Assembly: GCA_028583415.1 (NCBI GenBank)
Contig: CM053272.1
Coordinates: forward strand, 42,524,699-42,588,698
Length of the DNA stretch: 64,000 bases
Origin: Protea cynaroides
Lineage: Eukaryota; Streptophyta; Magnoliopsida; Proteales; Proteaceae
Direction of reading: 5' to 3'
Below, piece by piece: positions 56,691-64,000 of the stretch. Below the pieces are notes generated by a model that saw only the letters and a program-made list of their open reading frames with translations, was not told where the DNA came from and searched no databases. The first letter of the stretch is position 1. Each line of letters begins with the position of its first letter. The position numbers were made by a program, and so were the translations under genes.

Positions 56691-58970
56691 GCATAATCTC
56701 CAACAAATCATACATCAAAGGTTTCACTCCATTTGAGCACAAGATTGGTATCCTAAAACAAATTTAGTGGTCTTTCATAAGGTTTGAATGTTGGTTTTGC
56801 TTGAAGAGGCTCATTTTCATCAAATCTCGATCGAGAATGCTCTATTGCATACATGTTGATGCTAGGATGTTCATGTCTAATATTTTTTTATGTATGATAA
56901 TTTATTTAAATTGCTCAATGATGAAGATTTGAGTGTCATATAATGATTTTAATGTTTTTGATAATTTCTATAAAGTGGATTTCTGATCTGAAAATTTCAG
57001 ATTTAGAATCCAAATTTGGGACATACATCTCATGTGATTTTTTTTTTTAATTTTGAAACCCAAATTTTTATGAGATTTTCTCTAATATGTTAGATGACTC
57101 CCTTATAAATTTTGTTCCATTTGGAATTGAAAAAATTCATCAAAAAAATTCTTCATTGCACTACTGCCCTACTCAGGTGTAATGCAAATCCCTATCAGAT
57201 AGTCTCTAGAAAAGAGGTCTTATGGCCATAATTAGAAAACAACTTCCTCACAAAATTTTTAGATATGAAAGTTTTCTAAAATGTGGCACTAGTTTCGAAT
57301 TTTTTTAATTTTTCATTGAATTGATATGATTTCTGAAGTGCATAGTGCTCTGTTTTTTAATCAATTAAGATATACTGATTGACATTACTGAAAAATATTT
57401 TTTTTCCATTATGAGAATATTCTTTTTGCATTTGTTTTCTTAATGAAATTTTAGATCTATCAATTATCTACATGGACATATGTTTTGATTTAATTTTCAT
57501 TAAGTGTTTGATTTTATACGAAATTTATGGTGCAACTGGTCAAAATCTGGAATAAACTTGACCAGTGCACATATCCGTACTTATGGCATTCATTTGACCT
57601 GGTTTCGTCCCCTGTTGGGATTAAATGCTTTGAGACAAAAGTTATCTCTCTGAATCTTCTTTCTAAGGATATGTTTTGAGGTTAATACTGATATATATTA
57701 AGTCTCCATATGCTCATTGTGGTACAGGGTGATAGAATCTGTCACCATGCATGTGCACTGAATTGTGCAATACTTTTTACCCATATGTGCTCTATGTTGG
57801 GACTCGACCCCTTCAGATGAAATGTAACGTGTCAAGCTAATTTTCTGTGAAAAAAATAAGGCTTAATTTGAGTTACAGATGACCTACTTATGGCCATTTT
57901 GATATAATATGACAGAATTTAAAATCAGTTCTTAGTTTGTGCAATACTTGACACTTTGTGTGGCAATTTTGACCATTTTTGAGTCATTGTTTATTTCGAA
58001 TGTCTTCATAAAAAGTTACAGTATTTTCAAAGAACTTCTTGAGCATATGTTTTGATAATTTTGGATTTTCAGAAAGGTTTCATCGATGTCTTATTCACTA
58101 TAATTAATATGTAATTGGTTGCTTGAGTGATTTGATGAATTCTACCATGTTTGATTGCACACTTGCTACATTTAGAGTATTCACATACCACATTTGGATA
58201 AATTGCTACATTTAGAGTGCTCAAATGCTTTGTTTGGATTGCTCACATACCATGTTTGTCATATCCATGTGTTACTGTATTTTGTAGAATAAATAGATTT
58301 TTTTTACCATATTTAGTAATATCTTGATAATTGTCATATTTAGATATGCCATGTTTAGACTTGTCATGCTTAGAATATAGCATAGTAAGTTTTACTATGT
58401 TTAAATAGATTTTTATAGTATCATATGTCATGTTAGAGAAATTTTTATAATCTTGTTATATATTGTGTTAGTTACCATAAACATATACAGGTCATGCTTA
58501 GATAAAATATTCTATTTTTGACAATAACTTTATTTTTGCAACACCCTAATTGAATTGTTATATATGCACACTTCTAGAAGATAATCTATGCGTGGGGACG
58601 TGTATTTAGGCACACATATTCTTGAGAAGGGTATAATGGAAAATAATAAAAGTCTTAACAAAGAAAGAGAATGTCTTGCCAAACCTTTCAAAATTAGAGC
58701 TTAGGATGAAAGGGTAGTTCAGGATGATCCCTGCCCCTCAGCATACTTCAACCTATAACAGGTTGCTCCTTAAACTTAGAACATGTTCTAAATCCTCAAC
58801 CTAGAATAGGTTCTAAATCCTTAACCTAAAACAGGTTATCCCACTATTTCAAACTACGCGGATTCTGATTACTAGGGCAAACCCTGGGATACGTAGGCCA
58901 TTTGGGAGAATCTTAAATTCGGATCCATACATTAGTTCACTCGGACTATCCATAGATCCACTAGGATATC
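56691..58970. other. degraded, probably retroelement-derived DNA
   Basis: AT-rich with no recognised coding region. Contains diverged short repeats at 58140-58470 (CATACCATGTTTG, TGCTACATTTAGAGT) and at 58745-58845 (AACCTAGAATAGGTTCTAAATCC-like units). GGGATACGTAGGCC at about 58888 and GAGATACGTAGGCA at about 59770 are words I associate with plant LTRs, but no LTR pair was found. Confidence 0.45.
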
Positions 58971-59505
58971 CATCCACATTTCGACCCAAAAAGGGTTATC
59001 CACATTTCGACCCAGAAAGGGTTATCCACATTTCGATCCAGAAAGGGTTATCTACATTCCAACCCAAAAAGGGTTATCCACATTTCGACCCAGAAAAGGT
59101 TATCCACATTTCGACCCAGAAAAGGTTATCCACATTTCGACCTAGAAAGAATTATCGACATTCCAACCCATAAAGGGTTATCTACATTCCAACCCAAAAT
59201 GGGTTATCCACATTCTAACCCAGAAAGGATTATCCACATTCCAACCCAGAAAATGTTATCCACATTTTGACCCAGAAAGGATTATCCACATTTCAACCCA
59301 GAAAGGGTTATTCACATTCCAACCCAGAATGGATTATCCATTTTTCGACCCAGAAAGGGTTATCCATATTTCGATCCACAAAAGGTTATCCACATTTAGA
59401 CCTTGTAAGGGTAATCTACATTTAGACCCAGTAAGGGTTATCCATATTTCAACCCAGATAAGGTTATCCACATTCAGACCCAGAAAGGATTATCTAAATT
59501 TCAAT
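58971..59505. repeat. 26-bp tandem repeat array (about 20 units)
   Basis: The unit reads GGGTTATCCACATTTCGACC followed by CAGAAA. Units differ by a few substitutions (TTTCG/TTCCA, CCAG/CCAA) with almost no length change. Looser related sentences (GGACTATCC, ATCCACTAGGA) continue in both flanks. Confidence 0.95.
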
Positions 59506-60130
59506 CAATCTAAATTCAGATTCATGGTCCACTTGGACTATCCACTCACCTACTAGGAATACCTAGTTCAACCCGCATGGGTTATCCATTCTTAGATCCA
59601 CTAGGACTATCTATCAGTTCACATGGACTATCCAGATCCTAACCCATAGGGTTTCTCATCATTTCAAGTATAAACTTCAACTTAAACAATGAACTTAATC
59701 ATGCATAAGCATAAATCACAGTCATAAACTTTAATCACACCTAAACTACGATGGTGAATCTAATTTTTGGAAAAGTTCGAGATACGTAGGCAATCTGGAA
59801 GGATCCAGATTCGATTCAATGATATCAAACCACTTGGTTTGGTTCGATTTAATAGATAGAGTCTAGCATAGGAAAGGTATTGGAGACCGATCTTGATCGG
59901 ATGGTTTAAGTGTCTAACCCCTTCTCATAACCGTAACCTGACGCTTGCCCAATCTCTGATAGACCAAAAAACTGATATAAGGGTCACGAGTCAATTGAAG
60001 TCTTACCTTGGGATGAGATTACACATTTTTGAGGTCCTAGACCTTAATCTAGGTAGCGACTTCCCAAAATCCATCCATCTTTGTCGATACAATGGGTAAC
60101 CCTCTCATTCACTGCGGAGCATTAAAATGT
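59506..60130. other. flank of the 26-bp array
   Basis: Non-coding, with degenerate copies of the array vocabulary on the left and GAGATACGTAGGCA at about 59770. No gene recognised. Confidence 0.45.
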
Positions 60131-60277
60131 ATAGAAATCTTCTCTGCGGCGGTTTCTACTGCCAAAGGCTGGATTTTATCCAATGCATATACCGATGTAT
60201 TGGTATGTATATCGATTGAACTCCAACTATTGGATCAATAGACAATTCAGACTACCGCAGGAAAAGATGTGAATCCC
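60131..60277. mobile_element. foldback element with CATATACCGA core, relative of 14005-14153
   Basis: Left CTGCGGCGGTTTCTACTGCC and right TACCGCAGGAAAAGATGTGA form imperfect inverted ends. The centre has GCATATACCGATGTATTGG, then GATTGAACTCCAACTATTGG and GATCAATAGACAATTC, closely following the order in 14005-14153. Confidence 0.65.
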
Positions 60278-61349
60278 TTCAAAATACCTTTCACTAGGGA
60301 ATTAAATTGACAACAAGAGAAGAGCACCTCTGAACAGGGGATTGGAGCTATACACCAACATCCCATTCTCTTTTATCCCTCCCCTATCGGTGGACCCAGG
60401 AGATTCATACCCAGTGTTTTTTAAAAACCAGAAAGGACCTTGGATCATTCATACCCAGATGTTGGTTATCGAAACGATCTGAAACCCTGAACATGATAGT
60501 CAGATTTGGACCATTCTGGGAACTGAATCTCTCCGGTTCTGAGTTACCGGATACAGTATCAGTCATGTCTAAAACCAATCCAACTCAAATCTTACAGAAC
60601 CGGTGTAAAATTGACACACAGCCGAAATTGTATATATAATAATATTAAAACAAAGATCAGACTGGAATCGGCCAGATCCAAAACCGATACAAATTAAACA
60701 GATCAGCCTATCCGATACCAATACCATACACCATGCTTCCGAGTCAGATACGGCTTTCTGGAATCCTGATAAAAATCCGACACTTATAATTTCTACCTTC
60801 AATTATTTTAACAGACCAAGTTTGTGTGGACAGAACCGGGCACGTATTATAAAACAGTATGAAAATGTATAATAACGATAACTGATCACCAGCTGATCAA
60901 ACTAATCACGTCCAAGATCCTTCGCATTGGTCTAATTGTGTTCATGAATTTTCTGGCATTCTTAAACATATTTCAAGCATCAACACATTCATTCTGTAAC
61001 TTGATAAAACTGAGATATAAAACTGATACAGGAAGTTCTGTAAAAGCAACTGGAAGAACTGCTCGGATACCAATCAGCAAGGCTTATTTGGGCCGTGTTA
61101 TAAATTCTCTTGCTAAAACCTATTGATGGTAGAGATGAAACTTCTGCTTCTGAATCTCAGTTAATTGTATCCCAATGATCAAATCAAATATTTTCTGGGT
61201 TCAAGAAAGAATTTCAACAATTAGACCATTTCTGTGTCCTATAGAATCCAAAAAATAAATATATATTTAGAGCTTGGATAATGAGCGGGCTCCCTGCTCT
61301 AATCCTTTCTGAGCCGCAAAAATTTCCGGAAACTCAGTCAAACATGCCT
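60278..61349. other. non-genic DNA downstream of the unknown minus-strand gene
   Basis: No coding similarity recognised. Includes the presumed 3' UTR of the gene model ending at 61350. Confidence 0.45.
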
Positions 61350-63739
61350 TCACAGCTCCCCATCTGCTGATTCATCATCTTCATACTCCAGCAGGCGAGA
61401 ATCACTGCACATGGTAAGTACATACAAATAATTATGTAAGAAGAAAAATGAATGTGGAAGCTGTGATCATCACCAAGAAGATAAAGGTGATCTACTTTTT
61501 GGCATTAAACTAAAACCAAACACATATAAAAGTGTGTTATCATAACAAAACCATCTCTCTAACTTCAAGCAGTTCCTGCAGAAAGGTTTAAAAAAAACCA
61601 TAACAATTTCAACAACGCTGAAGGTGAAAAGGAAAGTGGACATAGCCCAAAATAACTGCATTGACGATGAATGAGAATAACTGATAGGGGATAGGTGTCA
61701 GTGCCAAAAGGTAGATGATTGGACAGCCAATCAGTGAGATCAAGATCTGAAGATGTTGGCAAATATTGTTCAAACAAACTTCTTCCACACCACAATCTTA
61801 TGGCTTCTCAACTGTAATCAAGTATTTCATAGATATTCAAATTGATGATAAATACCTTGTCACAGTGCAGTGCTTGCTGAGGTCTTGGCACAAAATCTTG
61901 CTTACTTCCCCTGTTCTAACAAATCCTTTCTTTATCGATTCAGCCAACTGCACATAGGGCAATCATTAGAAAATAAAAATAAAAAAATGCCAGGGAACAT
62001 GGACTATTTTAGCATTGTGACAGTATTAGTTGGTGCTGGGATTTGATGGACATGTCCATATCATCATCTAGTCATGATTTAATTTTCAATGAATTTTAAA
62101 TCCGATCTAACATCCCCACACATCAGAGTTATGCTTTGGGAATCGTTTGAAAAACTATCTAAACTCTAACGAATTCGGCCTACTGAAAACACAGGGGTTT
62201 GCCTCAGACACGGTTGTAAGGGCATACAGTTGAGATAGGCAACTAAATTTGACATAGCCTATCCATGGGATTCCCCATCAACCACCAATCCACAATTAGA
62301 AATGCCTAATCGTCAATCCAGAATGCAGAAATATATGATGTTTTGGGGTATGCCTTCCAAGAGTGTCAGTCTAGGTTCCATTTCTCCTTAAAATATCAGT
62401 ATATTTGATGAGTACAAAAACAAAGTTGACCACTGGAAAACCAGACTTTACCATCTCCAGTGTGCAAATAGGAACAAACTTAGCAATGGGGAATGAGTCG
62501 TAATGCTAGAATTGATCACATAAATAACAAGGAAAAAAAAAGAGGGGGGGGGATCGTTCGGGCTCACCTCATCTTCTGTTTCTTCAAGCAACCTGTTCCA
62601 TTGAGTATACAAAGTCAGAACAAGTGATATCATTATCTCCAAGGTCTTTAGTCTTATCCTACATAATATGGCAGCTCTGAAAGGGTTAATGGCAGAAATG
62701 GTCGCAAAATGGTCCTGTTCCTGGTCCTAGCGGTGGCTTTTCATACAGTACAAGAAACCAAACCAAATGGCTGGATGAATATGGTACACCATATATTGGC
62801 CATATGTCAAATAGGTGGCCAACTCATACAGGTGGCCCACCATGCTTTGTACTTTTTTGAAGCTTTATTGTACCACAAGCTCCTTGGCCTGAGATTCAAC
62901 ATATGACTGAGGATGGGACCTCTGCACCAAACTTGGGTACTAGGTGAGCTGCCATGTGGCTGTTAATGGCTCCCATTGTGCTGGGCCTAGCACACAGGCT
63001 GCTTTGTTTCCAAATAGTTCTCTCTGTAGTACAGTTGATTTGATCTCTTATTTACTTTTTCTTCTTGTAATCTCACAACAAATATTGTTGTTGATTTTAG
63101 AAGAGGCAGTTTCCTTAAAATAAGGATATTAAATTCCATTGCCTGCCACGAGAATTTGATCCAGGCAAGTAAAATTGGTTATAGCCCCGGATTATTAGAT
63201 GTACTTCTATATAGACAAGTATATTACTTGATTTAATCCCTAACAATCTATTAAAAATTCAGTTTATCTTTAGAGTAATCTCTCCCATAACAGAATACCA
63301 CATCTTGGTTGAATTGTGATTGGTTCAGCCAGCATCACAGAATACACCTAATAGGCACAATGAATAGTAGTAAGATCTACAAAACTAAGAATTGTTGATC
63401 ATAACCATGTACAAGTCAAAATTGTTTTACTTCTTACCTTCCACAGTAAGAGGATATGTCTTTTGAATAAGCTCGTGCTTCTTGCTTGTCTATCACCACA
63501 AGAGAAAAGAATAAAAAAGAACTACGTGAATCCTAGTAAACGCTAGCACTAATAAATTTTAAATGAATCCAAGTATATGCTAACCTTAATACAGATAATA
63601 ATGCATTAGGTATTTCATATACTTATGGAATAGAAATTTACCTGAACTCTGAAAATTCAAGAATCAACAACAAAAACATATCTCCGGCGTATGAGTTTTC
63701 ATACATTTTTGCAGGAACAATTAAATGGGAAAGAATTCC
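61350..63739 (-). CDS. 3' end of an unrecognised multi-exon gene (partial)
   Basis: Five minus-strand exon candidates give one open frame of 126 codons plus stop with GT-AG introns and matching phases: 63739-63642, 63489-63438, 62645-62568, 61947-61856 and 61404-61350. Pieces of the product: LSHLIVPAKMYENSYAGDMF, ARSTSLFKRHILLLWK, TLEIMISLVLTLYTQWNRLL, LAESIKKGFVRTGEVSK, and the end LLEYEDDESADGEL-stop. No family was recognised; amphipathic helical segments followed by an acidic tail can be seen. The third exon is the weak point: its better acceptor (exon start 62658) would shift the frame by one base and end the protein early, so the in-frame AAAG acceptor (start 62645) is assumed. Upstream exons probably lie beyond the right edge. 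It could also be a chance chain of open segments. Confidence 0.4.
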
Positions 63740-64000
63740 CTGATTCCAAGTTTAAACATCAATAAATTACTTGGATATGCACCAATATAAGTTTGACTAT
63801 CACATTTTTAGTTTTAGTTCCCTTTGGAGGGAGGGTATGAGCAGTACTCTTTCTGACAATACAATCTTTTTATTAAATTATTACCTTTGAAACCCTTGAT
63901 AAATAAGAAATTTAAGTAACCACCATACCCAATATTTTAAATAGCTGGATAACAGTCCAATTGATTGTGGTAATATTTTTGTATGCAATTGCAAAAACAC
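63740..64000. other. right edge, presumed intron of the unknown gene
   Basis: AT-rich. A possible further exon at about 63890-63950 on the minus strand does not fit the phase of the next exon and is not called. Confidence 0.35.

Noticed and set aside
58971..59505. Repeated TTATCCACA, identical to the bacterial DnaA box
   Set aside because: The motif is simply part of the 26-bp tandem unit in a plant nuclear context; no bacterial origin or dnaA-like gene is present.
58971..59505. CRISPR-like regular repeats
   Set aside because: Units are directly adjacent with no unique spacers, and the genome is a plant's.

Overview
This window is nuclear DNA from a flowering plant. It has AT-rich intergenic DNA, GT-AG introns, plant gene families (GLR3 glutamate receptor-like channels, a GH17+X8 beta-1,3-glucanase, a clade-typical PP2C phosphatase), a Ty1/copia retrotransposon, tRNA-derived SINEs and many small inverted-repeat (MITE-like) transposons. 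I cannot name the species. All exon models below were made by hand from splice signals, reading phase and family similarity.

Layout. 1-7.3 kb: non-genic DNA with several small foldback or MITE elements and a 164-bp decayed fragment of a class I histone deacetylase gene. 7.4-9.1 kb: PIF/Harbinger-related pair, a broken transposase relic next to an intact two-exon Myb/SANT-like gene. 9.4-13.7 kb: GLR pseudogene (copy 1). 14-16.1 kb: foldback elements. 16.6-18.2 kb: intact secreted beta-1,3-glucanase whose last 32 coding bases sit in a separate small exon. 18.2-24.3 kb: non-genic, with a TIR element filled by a (TGG)n array. 24.4-28.9 kb: intact GLR (copy 2). 31.2-35.7 kb: intact GLR (copy 3) with a SINE in intron 1. 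37.9-41.3 kb: copia element, broken and truncated at its 3' end. 41.6-43.6 kb: three MITEs. 44.35 kb: SINE with a perfect 14-bp target duplication. 46.5-49.2 kb: intact four-exon PP2C. 52.6-54.6 kb: very GC-rich block. 55.7-56.7 kb: (TA)n and a polypurine tract. 59.0-59.5 kb: 26-bp minisatellite. 61.35-63.74 kb: probable 3' end of an unrecognised multi-exon gene running in from the right edge.

The three GLR copies lie in the same orientation with identical exon phases, so they are a tandem array. Copies 1 and 2 are close relatives over exons and introns; copy 3 is older. Copy 1 has died through small indels, while copies 2 and 3 read through all six exons (921 and 935 codons). The genes do not form a pathway: the receptors act in ligand-gated cation/Ca2+ signalling at membranes, the glucanase in the wall (callose or beta-glucan), and PP2C in Ser/Thr dephosphorylation.

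The most notable non-genic signal is a GC-rich foldback family (ends GGATYC..ATC, TSDs of 9-10 bp, Mutator-like) with six members here, some in adjacent pairs, plus a set of partly related elements sharing a small palindromic core (CATATACCGATGTATTGG-type). I saw no CRISPR, bacterial operon, rRNA or functional tRNA gene.
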